From AP-15 sp035503615 (lineage in GTDB: Bacteria > Pseudomonadota > Alphaproteobacteria > ATCC43930 > CGMCC-115725), in the NCBI GenBank assembly GCA_035503615.1, contig DATJTI010000042.1, positions 1 through 64,000 of the forward strand: 64,000 nucleotides of DNA, in the 5' to 3' direction. Made by a program: the position numbers and the translations under genes. Shown here in pieces: positions 8,487 through 16,260 of this stretch (the first letter of the stretch is position 1; every line of letters begins with the position of its first letter). The notes beneath the pieces are model-generated. The model made no database searches and was not told the origin of the DNA. It saw nothing but the letters and a program-made list of their open reading frames with translations.

Positions 8487-9440
8487 ATGGCTCGTTTCTT
8501 GGTGACTGGGGGAGCCGGGTTTATCGGCTCGCACCTGGTCGAAGCCTTGCTCGAAGATGGACACCGCATCCGGGTCCTCGACGATCTGTCGAGCGGCAGG
8601 CGCGACAATCTGCCCCGCGGCGTCGAACTGATCGAGGCCGATATCGCCGACCCGGATGTCGTCGGGCGCGCGTTTGACGATGTTGAAGGATGCTTTCACC
8701 TGGCAGCGATCGCCTCGGTCGAGCGTTGCAACCGCGATTGGCTGCGCACCCACCAGGTCAATCTGACCGGCACGATCAACATCTTCGACGCGGCGCGGCG
8801 AGCCCGGCGCGGTGGCGTTCCGGTCGTCTACGCCTCCTCCGCCGCGGTCTATGGCGACTGCCGCGGCACGGCGAGCGAGACCGGCAGTACCGCGCCGCTG
8901 AGCACCTATGGCGCCGACAAGCTGGCCTGCGAACTGCACGCCCGCGCCGCCGGGATCGCCCATGGCATACCGACCACCGGGTTGCGCTTCTTCAATGTCT
9001 ATGGCCCGCGCCAGAACCCCTATTCGCCCTATTCCGGAGTGATCGCGATCTTTATCGAGCGTCTGCGCCGCGGCATGCCGATCGAGATCTTCGGCGATGG
9101 CCAGCAAGTGCGCGACTTCACCTTTATCGCCGACGGGATCGCAGCCCTGCGCCACGCGCTGGCGGCGGCCACCACCCACGCCCCGGTATTCAACGTCTGC
9201 ACAGGCGAGGGCACGACGGTTTGCCGCCTTGCCAAGATGATCGGAGCGCTGTGCGGCACCGAGCCGCTGGTCAGCCAGCGCCCGCAGCGCTGCGGTGATG
9301 TACCGATCTCGATCGGCGACCCGCGGCATGCCGCCGACGGCCTCGCCTTTCGTGCCCGCACCACGCTGATGGACGGGCTGGCTGCAACGATCCGGGCGCG
9401 CGGCGGGTTTGCGCGAAGCGAGGCGCGGATCGTCGCCTGA
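8487..9440 (+). CDS. NAD-dependent sugar-nucleotide epimerase (GalE/WbpP-like)
   Basis: Extended SDR enzyme of 317 aa acting on UDP-sugars. Seen: the NAD-binding TGGAGFIGSHL at residues 7-17, the active-site YASSAAVYGD, the catalytic YGADK (Tyr-x3-Lys), and FNVYGPRQNPYSPYSGVIAIF, a substrate-pocket segment typical of UDP-hexose and UDP-GlcNAc 4-epimerases. The exact sugar cannot be read off. Next to wecB-wecC a role in exopolysaccharide precursor supply is likely. The start ATG 8487 is set by the AAGGG contributed by the third repeat copy. A frame open upstream to 8316 is only the repeat and is not coding. Confidence 0.88.
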   Translation: MARFLVTGGAGFIGSHLVEALLEDGHRIRVLDDLSSGRRDNLPRGVELIEADIADPDVVGRAFDDVEGCFHLAAIASVERCNRDWLRTHQVNLTGTINIFDAARRARRGGVPVVYASSAAVYGDCRGTASETGSTAPLSTYGADKLACELHARAAGIAHGIPTTGLRFFNVYGPRQNPYSPYSGVIAIFIERLRRGMPIEIFGDGQQVRDFTFIADGIAALRHALAAATTHAPVFNVCTGEGTTVCRLAKMIGALCGTEPLVSQRPQRCGDVPISIGDPRHAADGLAFRARTTLMDGLAATIRARGGFARSEARIVA

Positions 9441-9797
9441 CCGGCCCCCGTCATTCGTCGACATCATCCCTGGTGCATTGCACCCGCAGCAATTGCTCCA
9501 ACCCGGGATCGCCATCGGCAAACCGATTTGACAGTCTCGAAACACCGGGATGAAGCCCCCGAAGCGATAATCGTGGGGGTGGTGATCGCGGGGGCAATGA
9601 TCGCGGGTGTGGTGCTCGCGAGGCCCGATGACGCATCCGCTCGGTCGCCGCGGGCCGGTTGGCGCGAGAGCAGGATCGCGTGAAATGGAAACAGGGTTTC
9701 CGTTTCTTGCGTGAATCCCGCCCTCGATTCCAAAACGAGACCATGATTCGCGGACCAGATCGGAGCGCGGTGCACTTCGATCCGGCACAATCATGGT
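9441..9797. other. Spacer between epimerase and acyltransferase genes
   Basis: About 357 bases between convergent genes, with a 15-bp tandem repeat at 9570-9614. Long antisense frames that cross it are shadows of the epimerase. No terminator hairpin with a T-tract was found. Confidence 0.45.
9570..9614. repeat. 15-bp tandem repeat, three copies
   Basis: Copies at 9570-9584, 9585-9599 and 9600-9614 of a unit close to ATCGCGGGGGTGGTG, diverged at two to five positions. A fourth degenerate half copy (CTCGCGAGG) follows. Intergenic. Confidence 0.7.
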
Positions 9798-10583
9798 CTA
9801 GGCGCGGTGGAGCCACCCCGGATCGGTGGCGGCGCGCCCGACCGCCTCGATTTCGACGAGGTCGCGACCGGCATAGTGCCACAGCAAATCCGCTGCCTGC
9901 CGCGATCGCCGGGTGAGATCGTCGAGGCGCGCCAGGCAAGGCTGGCGCAACCCATGATGCTCGACCAGCCCGCCCAGCGGCTCGAACACCAACCCCAGCC
10001 GGAGCAACAGGCGCAGCAATGCCGGCTCCATCATCGCCGCAAGGTGACTGACCCGGTGCTCCAGGCAAATGCCGAGAACCGCCCGCAGCAACCCCAAGGT
10101 GATGAACGGCATCACTCGCCGATCCACCGTCGCGGCCGCATCGTCCCGGTGGACGTCATCGGCTTCGCCGTAGCGGCCATCGCGATGACGCCGGCGAAAG
10201 CTTTTTGACACGGCGAAGCGGGACACCTCGGCGATCTGCTGCGGGGCCAAAGCACCGAGCCGAGCCCGCGCGACCGGATCAAGAGCTTGCTCGATCGGCA
10301 ATGGGCGGGGTCGCTCGCCGAGCGCCGGCATAATCAAGCGCACGGTCCCGGCTGCAGCACCGCTCGGACGATGCAGCAACAGAGCGTGCGCCGAACGATC
10401 GTCATCCTCGTCGGCCTCGCGGCGGTCGCGATGCCACCGCGGATCCTCGAAGCGATGTTCGACGCAGTAGACCTGATAACGCAGGCGGTATGCGAGATCG
10501 AGCTGTTCGGGCGTCCTCGCCCGCACCACCGCGAAATACTGGTCGTAGCGGGCAACAATATCCGCCATCGCTGCGACCGTCAT
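9798..10583 (-). CDS. PEP-CTERM/exosortase system-associated acyltransferase (copy 1)
   Basis: 261-residue cytoplasmic protein of the N-acyltransferase superfamily, close in pattern to acyl-homoserine-lactone synthases. Conserved blocks: LAYRLRYQVYCVEHRFEDP near residue 30, HALLLHRPSGAAAGTVRLI, EVSRFAVSKSFRRR and, near the C-terminus, MMEPALLRLLLRLGL followed by VEHHGLRQPCLA. This architecture matches the family described as associated with PEP-CTERM sorting systems, whose substrate is not established. A paralogue lies at 14889-15722 and a PEP-CTERM protein lies between them. The start is ATG 10583, and ATG 10568 (MADIVARY) is an alternative. Confidence 0.82.
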   Translation of the reverse strand: MTVAAMADIVARYDQYFAVVRARTPEQLDLAYRLRYQVYCVEHRFEDPRWHRDRREADEDDDRSAHALLLHRPSGAAAGTVRLIMPALGERPRPLPIEQALDPVARARLGALAPQQIAEVSRFAVSKSFRRRHRDGRYGEADDVHRDDAAATVDRRVMPFITLGLLRAVLGICLEHRVSHLAAMMEPALLRLLLRLGLVFEPLGGLVEHHGLRQPCLARLDDLTRRSRQAADLLWHYAGRDLVEIEAVGRAATDPGWLHRA

Positions 10584-10891
10584 TGGCGTCTACCCGAAAC
10601 CGATCAGCATCCTCCCCCCGCGTCCAAGCTTCGCGGCAACCGGTGAACAATTCCCTAGTGGATCGAAGCTGACTTTGGTGCCGTCCGGTTTTTCCGCCTG
10701 CCCTGGAACGCAGACAGGCCGAGCGGCCATCCATGCGCGCGGCCGCGGACTTCCCGCTTTCGCAACGATGGCGGCGGCACGGAAGGGACGCCCGTGTCCG
10801 TTCTGCCCGGTTCGTGTGACTGGCACGAGACTGGCGGCCGCCTCGTCGCAGCCTCGGGCCGCCACTCCATTCGACCGGTGCCCCGTTCCGT
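10584..10891. other. Spacer upstream of acyltransferase copy 1
   Basis: About 308 bases between two genes on the minus strand. Several short overlapping frames exist on both strands, none with recognisable composition or a ribosome binding site. Nothing further is seen that belongs to the flanking genes. Confidence 0.45.
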
Positions 10892-12520
10892 TCAGCGCGT
10901 CCCGATATATCGCGCCGGGGCGATAATCCCGGTGGGATCGAGGGCCGCTTTGATCGCCTCCGCCATCTCCCAGCAGGGTGCGTCGCCCGCGGTCAGCCAG
11001 GCCATCTCATGCGCGCTCAGCCGATAGGGCACAAAACCCTCGGCACGGCCGGCCTCAAGCAGCGCGCGGTAGCATGAGCGCGCGCGCACACCGGCATCCC
11101 GGTCGTTTCTGTCGAACAGCAACGGCACCGAGCTGTCGAAACAACGCTCGGACAGGCTCGTCAGCGTGATCAACGGTTCGATCGCGTGTGCGGCGCAGAC
11201 CTTGCCGACGATCCCGACATAACGCTCGACCGGTTCCGCGCGCATCGGCACCAGCGGCGAGTACCAGATCAGGCCGCTGCCGTCACGCGCGGGGTCGAGT
11301 TCGGCGCCGGCGGGAGGGGTCGCCGATCGCCAATAGGCAAGCGGCAGGGCGACCTCGCTCGGGCACCCGGCGACAAGCTGCATCGCCGCATCGAGCGCCC
11401 GCGCCCGTCGCGAGAGCGGACCATGGCGCAGCCGCGGCACCCGGCTCAAGGCGCGGTGCAGCCGCCCGGCGCCGCGCGGGGTCATAAAGGTCAGCCGGCT
11501 CACCGCCGGCCGCAGGACCTGGCGGATTGTCTGGCGCGCCGCGCGCACCACCGCCGCAGTGCCATAAAGCGCGCCAAATCCGGTCCAGGCCATGACCCGA
11601 TGCTGCGCCGCCATTTCGGCGACGAGTTCGGCGGGCAGGATGCCGTCACGCATCTCGCCTCGTTCCGGGTAGCGGGTGATCATGGCGAGCATTCGCCGGC
11701 TGTTCATCAGATTAATCGATCCGGCGACCCCGCCGAGTTCACGCAATACCCGCTGCACCGCGGGAACCGCTTTTGCCAGCCCGGCTTCCGGCGTGAGGCC
11801 GAACAGGAACGCCTCGATCCGTTCGGGCCGCCGCGCGAGCGCGATCGTCATGCGCGTGACGATGCCGAGGTTGCTCTGCGCGAACAGACCGTCGAGATAG
11901 AGCCCGATGCCCCATTTGAAGGCCCGGTCGACGAGTTCGCCACCGGCCTCACTCAACGCCGAGCGGTAGATCCGCCCGTTTGGCAGCACCGCTTCGATCG
12001 CGGTCACCGCTGCGGTGTGGTCGGCATAGGGGGTGATGCCGTAGCCGCGCTCCAGCGCGTTGCCGAGGAGGCTGCAATTCGGCCCGCCACCGGTCACCGG
12101 CACCAGAAACGGCAGCCGGTTGTGCTCGAGGAACTCATACAGCATGCGCTGCGTGACACCGGGTTCGACAGTGACGAGCCCGAGTTCGCGATCCATCTCG
12201 ACGATCCGGTCGAGGCCGCTGAGATCGAGCACGACGCAATCATCGCTGACCGGGACGGCGCTGCCATAGCCCCAATTGTGCCCGGTGCTGATCGGGTAGA
12301 GCGGGATCACATGGCGCCGCGCCACCTCGAGAATGGCCACGATCTCGGCGACCGAACGCGGCCGCAGCGCCGCCGGGATCGTGCGCTCGCGGCCAGTCGT
12401 GCAGCGGCCATAATGCTGTTGCGCCGCGGCCCCTGCGAGCACGGCGGCCTCGCCGAGCCGCGCCCGCCATTCCCGCAGCGCCGCGGCAAGATTTTCAGTG
12501 CTGATCGGCGGGTGGGTCAA
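10892..12520 (-). CDS. FAD-linked oxidase of the PCMH/vanillyl-alcohol-oxidase family
   Basis: Flavoenzyme of 542 aa. The PCMH-type FAD-binding domain covers roughly residues 50-230, with RPRSVAEIVAILEVARR, PISTGHNWGYGSAVPV (pyrophosphate loop), VTVEPGVTQRMLYEFL and PFLVPVTGGGPNCSLLGNAL. The C-terminal substrate domain ends KAALDPTGIIAPARYIG, as in the p-cresol methylhydroxylase flavoprotein subunit and vanillyl alcohol oxidase. A phenolic or other aromatic alcohol substrate is inferred from the family only. No cytochrome partner is adjacent. The only start that keeps a normal N-terminus is TTG 12520, which lacks a good ribosome binding site. The 21-bp repeats just upstream may be regulatory. 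Confidence 0.82.
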   Translation of the reverse strand: MTHPPISTENLAAALREWRARLGEAAVLAGAAAQQHYGRCTTGRERTIPAALRPRSVAEIVAILEVARRHVIPLYPISTGHNWGYGSAVPVSDDCVVLDLSGLDRIVEMDRELGLVTVEPGVTQRMLYEFLEHNRLPFLVPVTGGGPNCSLLGNALERGYGITPYADHTAAVTAIEAVLPNGRIYRSALSEAGGELVDRAFKWGIGLYLDGLFAQSNLGIVTRMTIALARRPERIEAFLFGLTPEAGLAKAVPAVQRVLRELGGVAGSINLMNSRRMLAMITRYPERGEMRDGILPAELVAEMAAQHRVMAWTGFGALYGTAAVVRAARQTIRQVLRPAVSRLTFMTPRGAGRLHRALSRVPRLRHGPLSRRARALDAAMQLVAGCPSEVALPLAYWRSATPPAGAELDPARDGSGLIWYSPLVPMRAEPVERYVGIVGKVCAAHAIEPLITLTSLSERCFDSSVPLLFDRNDRDAGVRARSCYRALLEAGRAEGFVPYRLSAHEMAWLTAGDAPCWEMAEAIKAALDPTGIIAPARYIGTR

Positions 12521-12540
12521 CTTTATCGTGGGTGTCGAAA

Positions 12541-12582
12541 AATCTTACAGCTTCACTTTATAATCTTGCAGGTTCACTTTAT
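12541..12582. repeat. 21-bp direct repeat, two copies
   Basis: AATCTTACAGCTTCACTTTAT at 12541-12561, then AATCTTGCAGGTTCACTTTAT at 12562-12582 (two mismatches). A third partial ACTTTAT occurs at 12520-12526. The copies are AT-rich, spaced two helical turns apart, and sit 21 bases upstream of the FAD-oxidase start on the minus strand. They could be tandem operator sites or simply another short duplication. Confidence 0.75.
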
Positions 12583-12722
12583 GACGAGTGCTGAAAAATC
12601 TCACCCGCTCCCGGCCGGGTAGCATGCGGTGATAGCGCCCCACCGCCGCGATTGCCCCTGATAGCCATGTTAACCATCACCAGCGGCAGCCTGCAAAAGA
12701 AGCGGCGATGCGACAGGCGGTC

Positions 12723-12744
12723 GCGGCGGGCATCATCCCGCCGC
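12723..12744. terminator. GC-rich hairpin downstream of the PEP-CTERM gene
   Basis: Perfect 8-bp stem GCGGCGGG / CCCGCCGC with a CATCAT loop, 52 bases past the stop of the minus-strand PEP-CTERM gene. A short T-run (TTT) follows only on the plus strand, so as a terminator for the minus-strand gene it would be Rho-assisted at best. Confidence 0.4.
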
Positions 12745-12795
12745 TTTCCGGATCCGTTGTAAAGAAATCCGACGACCTGTCATCGTGACCGTGCG

Positions 12796-13638
12796 CTACT
12801 TCTTCCACCGCCACCGGGCGACGGCCCCGAAGCCGAGCAACGCCGTGCCTAGCAGCGCGAGCGAAGCCGGTTCGGGCACCGCAGGGGTAACGATGTTTGC
12901 GTTCACTGGATCCTGGCTGAACAGGTCCCAGTTCGAACTGGTCGGACCGCCGCAGCCCGATTGCCCGTTGCCGCAGAAATTATCGAGAAAATGAAGATCG
13001 GCATTGGCAATGTCCGTGGTGAAACCGCCTGTGCCGAACTGAGGCGCGTCGGTGCCGCCGGTAATGTCAGCGAAGCCCTCCGCGTTTCCGCTGGTCGGCA
13101 GGGTCTCGGTTGTGATAAAGGCGCTCAACGTATTGGTCGGATCGGTGGTGGTACCGGGGACCAGGTTGAAATTGAGCACGTCGGTGCCGCCGGCATTGGT
13201 GATGCCGTTGTAGCAGAGCCCGCCGACCGTGCAGCCAGCTGCAGTATAACCACCGGTGCCTTGCGAAGGGTCAAAGTTTGCGGCAGTTTGCCAAAGCTCG
13301 AAGGTACCGCCGGTATTAGTGGTGTTGAACCCGCCGGCCGTCGCGGTCACGCTAGCCACCGTGATGCCGTTGAACACCGCCGATAAGTATCCGTTGCTCC
13401 CACCCTGGGTCCAGATATTGGCGCCGGTAGTGGGGTCCTGGATCGAGGTTACTTCTACCACGCCAAAGTTTTGCGAGCCGACGCCGATCGAGGTGGTGTT
13501 GAAGCTTTCATAATTTTGAAACTTGATCAACGCGAGACCGGTATACCCGCCGAAATCGATGAATGCCGCGTTCGCTCCACCGCTCCAGAGAAGAGCGGCG
13601 GCGATCGCGGTTCCGGCAAGTAGTTTTGGCACATTCAT
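12796..13638 (-). CDS. PEP-CTERM sorting-domain secreted protein
   Basis: 280-residue exported protein. The N-terminal signal peptide is MNVPKLLAGTAIAAALLWSG, with predicted cleavage after ANA. The mature region is low-complexity, rich in Gly, Thr, Asn and Ser, with four Cys. The C-terminus is a classical PEP-CTERM signal: VPEP at about residue 254, a hydrophobic helix (LALLGTALLGFGAV), then a basic end RWRWKK. Proteins of this class are recognised by exosortase at the inner membrane, cleaved and released to the surface or matrix. No exosortase gene is in the window. The start at 13638 has GGGGA upstream. A sigma-54 type promoter precedes it and exosortase-associated acyltransferases flank it. 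Confidence 0.93.
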   Translation of the reverse strand: MNVPKLLAGTAIAAALLWSGGANAAFIDFGGYTGLALIKFQNYESFNTTSIGVGSQNFGVVEVTSIQDPTTGANIWTQGGSNGYLSAVFNGITVASVTATAGGFNTTNTGGTFELWQTAANFDPSQGTGGYTAAGCTVGGLCYNGITNAGGTDVLNFNLVPGTTTDPTNTLSAFITTETLPTSGNAEGFADITGGTDAPQFGTGGFTTDIANADLHFLDNFCGNGQSGCGGPTSSNWDLFSQDPVNANIVTPAVPEPASLALLGTALLGFGAVARWRWKK

Positions 13639-14190
13639 TTGCAGTCCCCACACAAAAGTAACCTTACTCCGTCGTGTTTGCTGCATCTTCCGTGCCAATC
13701 GGAAAAGCCTCATTTTTACCAACGACATAGTTAACGGCGTTGGCGCCCGCAGTCGATCCACGAGGTCGGATTGTAAAGTTTTTCGACACCTCGGCTAGGC
13801 GACTTCGCCTCATCGAACCCGACCGGTGATAGAGAACCTCCGCAGACGGTTGCCCAGCCACCCGCCCGCGCGAAAGCGACAGTCCATGGCATCTCGCGGC
13901 GTCGCTGACCGCCAGGGGCAGTCTCGATCGGACGCATGCCCTCGATATGGCTCGTTCGCCAATGGCTAGCGGTGCGATGCCAAGAGATGGTCCCGATCGG
14001 TTAGCTGAATCGCACCACCAACCTATCAGCCTGGTGGGCCGATTGACGAAACACTTGGGAACCATGCGTTTCGATCGGACCACTGGAAACCCGATCCGCC
14101 CGCGGACTGAGGCAGTTGATCCGGTGTTGACGAAATCTCAAGCGGTCGGTTGCAGCCTCGGCGCCGATTTCGGCTTCGGGCAAGTTCAGC
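13639..14190. other. Spacer between the PEP-CTERM gene and the divergent membrane-protein gene
   Basis: About 550 bases. The first 60 carry the sigma-54 promoter and 5' leader of the PEP-CTERM gene. The rest (13700-14190) is of mixed composition and has no frame I trust. The two TTGACG boxes near 14044 and 14126 have no matching -10. Confidence 0.45.
13681..13696 (-). promoter_or_regulatory. Sigma-54 (RpoN) -24/-12 promoter of the PEP-CTERM gene
   Basis: On the minus strand the sequence reads TGGCACGGAAGATGCA. It matches the -24 element TGGCACG exactly and the -12 element TTGCW at four of five bases, with the invariant GG-N10-GC spacing. The -12 GC is about 45 bases before the start codon, so transcription would start some 30 bases upstream of it, just ahead of the ribosome binding site. 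PEP-CTERM regulons controlled by RpoN and the PrsK/PrsR pair are known in other bacteria. Confidence 0.75.
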
Positions 14191-14874
14191 ATGCGGGCAT
14201 GGGTCGGCGCTATCTGGACTTTGCGGCGCGGACCACTTCTGCTCCTCGGTCAACTCGCCGCGACCGCGGCGGCGCTGGCCTGGGTTCCCGGCAATCCGGC
14301 GAAACTGGCGACGATGGTGGCGATCTGGTGGGTCGGTTTCGGCCGCCTGACCGGCGCCGAATTTCTGGCGGCCTGTGCAGTCGACTCAGCCTTCGTCGTG
14401 ATGAACCGTGCGGCGTTGGATCAGGGCCTGTTCCGTTTTGACCATCCCGATCTTTTTGGGATGCCGTATTATGAATATCTTGCGTGGGGCTTTTACACAC
14501 TGCATGCGATCCGGCTGATCGGTGGCAGGCCGGCAAACGGAAACCTCTATTTCGCCGCGGGGGCAGCCGCGGTTTTTGCCCTGCCATTTGCGACGATTGC
14601 AGATCGCAGCGCGCTGCTGCCCGCCTCGGCGATCCTGCTGGCATCCTGCCTTGCGCTGTTTCACGAGTTCAACGACGTGCTATATGCGGGTTACATGGCC
14701 GGGCTCGGTGTGTTGATCGAACATGTCGGGGTGAGCACCGGGCAATGGCAGTATCCCGACCCGCCTTGGGGAGGCGTCCCGTTGTGGTCGTTGACGATGT
14801 GGGCCGGGGTCGGCTTGTTCACCCGGCGGCTGATCCTGCCCGCGATTCACCGCACCGGCAGGCCGCGCGGCTGA
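14191..14874 (+). CDS. Polytopic membrane protein of unknown function
   Basis: 227 aa with six or seven predicted transmembrane helices and short loops. Distinctive loop motifs are FRFDHPDLFGMPYYEYLAWG and HEFNDVLYAGYMAGL in the middle, and GQWQYPDPPWGGVPLW near the end, each rich in aromatic and acidic residues that could line an active site or pore. The pattern slightly recalls carotenoid-biosynthesis-type membrane enzymes, but I cannot assign a family. It is convergent with acyltransferase copy 2 (14 bases between stops) and lies beside the PEP-CTERM gene, so a role in the same envelope system is possible. Confidence 0.75.
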   Translation: MRAWVGAIWTLRRGPLLLLGQLAATAAALAWVPGNPAKLATMVAIWWVGFGRLTGAEFLAACAVDSAFVVMNRAALDQGLFRFDHPDLFGMPYYEYLAWGFYTLHAIRLIGGRPANGNLYFAAGAAAVFALPFATIADRSALLPASAILLASCLALFHEFNDVLYAGYMAGLGVLIEHVGVSTGQWQYPDPPWGGVPLWSLTMWAGVGLFTRRLILPAIHRTGRPRG

Positions 14875-14888
14875 GCTTTGCAATTACT

Positions 14889-15722
14889 TTACGCCCCGGC
14901 CGTAACCGCGACACCCGGTTGGCGCTTGCCGCGCTCGGTGGCAAGCTCCCACAGCTCGGGGTGGCAATGCCGGACCCGCTCGCCTAGATGAGCCAGCACC
15001 GCCCAGCCGGGTTGTCGCAGCCCATGATGCTGGACCGGCCCGCCGAGCGGATGAAAGGCGATGCCGAGCCGCCCGAGCAGACGCCGCAGCGCCGGCTCCA
15101 TCATCGCGACGACGTGGGTCACCTCGCCGAGCGCTCCCATCATCACGATCGCGCGAATAAGGCCGAAGGTTAGGAGCTGTAGCGCCGGCTCCCGGCAGCC
15201 CGCCGCGACGCGGCCCACTCCCCCCCGCCATCCGGCTTCGAGGCGGCTGCGAAACGCCTTGGCGACGGCAAACCGCGAAACCTCGGCGGTGGTCGCCAGA
15301 GGCAATCCGGTGTCGTGCAGCCGGCCGGCACCGATAATCTTGAACACCGGGAGCGGGCGCGCAGGATCCGGCAGAATGAGGCGCACCGTGCCGACCGCCG
15401 AGCCGGTCGCCCGATCGAGCAGCAGCGAGTGCAGCGAGCGGGTCTCGTCGCCGTCCTGCTCGCGGCCGTCGGGAAAGGCGGCGGCATCCTCGAAACCGCG
15501 TTCGATACAGTAGACCTGGAAACGCAACCGAAAGACTTTTTCCAAAAGTTCTGCGGAATCGGCCGGAATCACCGCCAAATATCGGTCGAACAGCTCGACC
15601 GCATTGCCATCGAGCCGGCGGCGATGGTATTGCGCACCGTGGTCGAACGCGGCCGGCGGCGGGGAATGTTGGATCGGCTGCGGCACCGGCCGTCCGACAT
15701 GCATCGGCGCCATCGCTGCCAT
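14889..15722 (-). CDS. PEP-CTERM/exosortase system-associated acyltransferase (copy 2)
   Basis: 277 aa, clearly paralogous to the protein at 9798-10583. Shared blocks are FRLRFQVYCIERGFED, SLLLDRATGSAVGTVRLILP, TAEVSRFAVAKAFRSR, MMEPALRRLLGRLGIAFHPL and VQHHGLRQPG. The first block corresponds to the acyl-acceptor region of acyl-homoserine-lactone synthases, with Arg and Glu in place. The N-terminus has three in-frame ATGs (15722, 15713, 15704) before a Pro-rich, poorly conserved segment, so the true start is open. Two copies in one locus are unusual and suggest divergence in acyl or acceptor specificity. Confidence 0.82.
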   Translation of the reverse strand: MAAMAPMHVGRPVPQPIQHSPPPAAFDHGAQYHRRRLDGNAVELFDRYLAVIPADSAELLEKVFRLRFQVYCIERGFEDAAAFPDGREQDGDETRSLHSLLLDRATGSAVGTVRLILPDPARPLPVFKIIGAGRLHDTGLPLATTAEVSRFAVAKAFRSRLEAGWRGGVGRVAAGCREPALQLLTFGLIRAIVMMGALGEVTHVVAMMEPALRRLLGRLGIAFHPLGGPVQHHGLRQPGWAVLAHLGERVRHCHPELWELATERGKRQPGVAVTAGA

Positions 15723-16260
15723 TGGCGATACTCCCGTTGCGGCGTTGCTGGACGATGCGGAGCGCGAAAGACGAAAGTGCTGGTGCTTTGCACGCGGCCA
15801 TGAGCGGCCGAAAACAGCGGGATAAGACTGGCGAGGCTCCGCCCGACCGACAGAGACAGTTTCAGATTGGTTTGTCCATTCAATCTGACGTTTTGTCTAT
15901 CGTCAAGCCCGGACGCACATCGGCGCCGCTTGAGGCGTCTGCTTCAGGCGCTCACATCTGGCGCGGGCGCCGCGTCCTCGCGGCAATGGCCGGCCGGCGC
16001 CATGAAGTGGGCACGACCGCCCGCTGTCTTTGGCCGTTCCGGCGACGGGTGCAGCCGGCTTGTTGGCGGTCCTTCCGCGCTGGATTTGAATACTCCCGCC
16101 TCCGTCCGCAGGGCATCGCCCGCAGCGTCACCGTGGCGTCAGACCACGATGCCGTGTCGTTGCATCGGGAATTTTTCGTTCGGTGTTGCCGCGAGGAAGC
16201 AGGTTGCATGCGGCGGCCCGCTGCGACAGGTTGAAACCCGGCACATCGGAGGACACTGAG
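15723..16260. other. Spacer between acyltransferase copy 2 and the divergent SDR gene
   Basis: About 538 bases. The only notable structure is a perfect 8-bp inverted repeat at 15862-15888. Short frames on both strands lack ribosome binding sites and recognisable products. Confidence 0.45.
15862..15888. promoter_or_regulatory. Inverted repeat, possible operator
   Basis: TCAGATTG at 15862-15869 and its exact complement CAATCTGA at 15881-15888, separated by 11 AT-rich bases. The dyad lies 140 bases upstream of the acyltransferase start and 370 bases upstream of the SDR gene. It could bind a dimeric repressor or form a hairpin with an 11-base loop. No regulator gene is adjacent. Confidence 0.35.

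Noticed and set aside
8109..9794. Long minus-strand frame (561 codons)
   Set aside because: It is antisense to the epimerase gene, with Arg/Gly/Asp-rich composition expected from a GC-rich shadow frame, and no domain.
10821..10837. Second sigma-54-like site TGGCACGAGACTGGCGG on the plus strand
   Set aside because: The -12 element deviates (TGGC for TTGC) and no plus-strand gene lies downstream.
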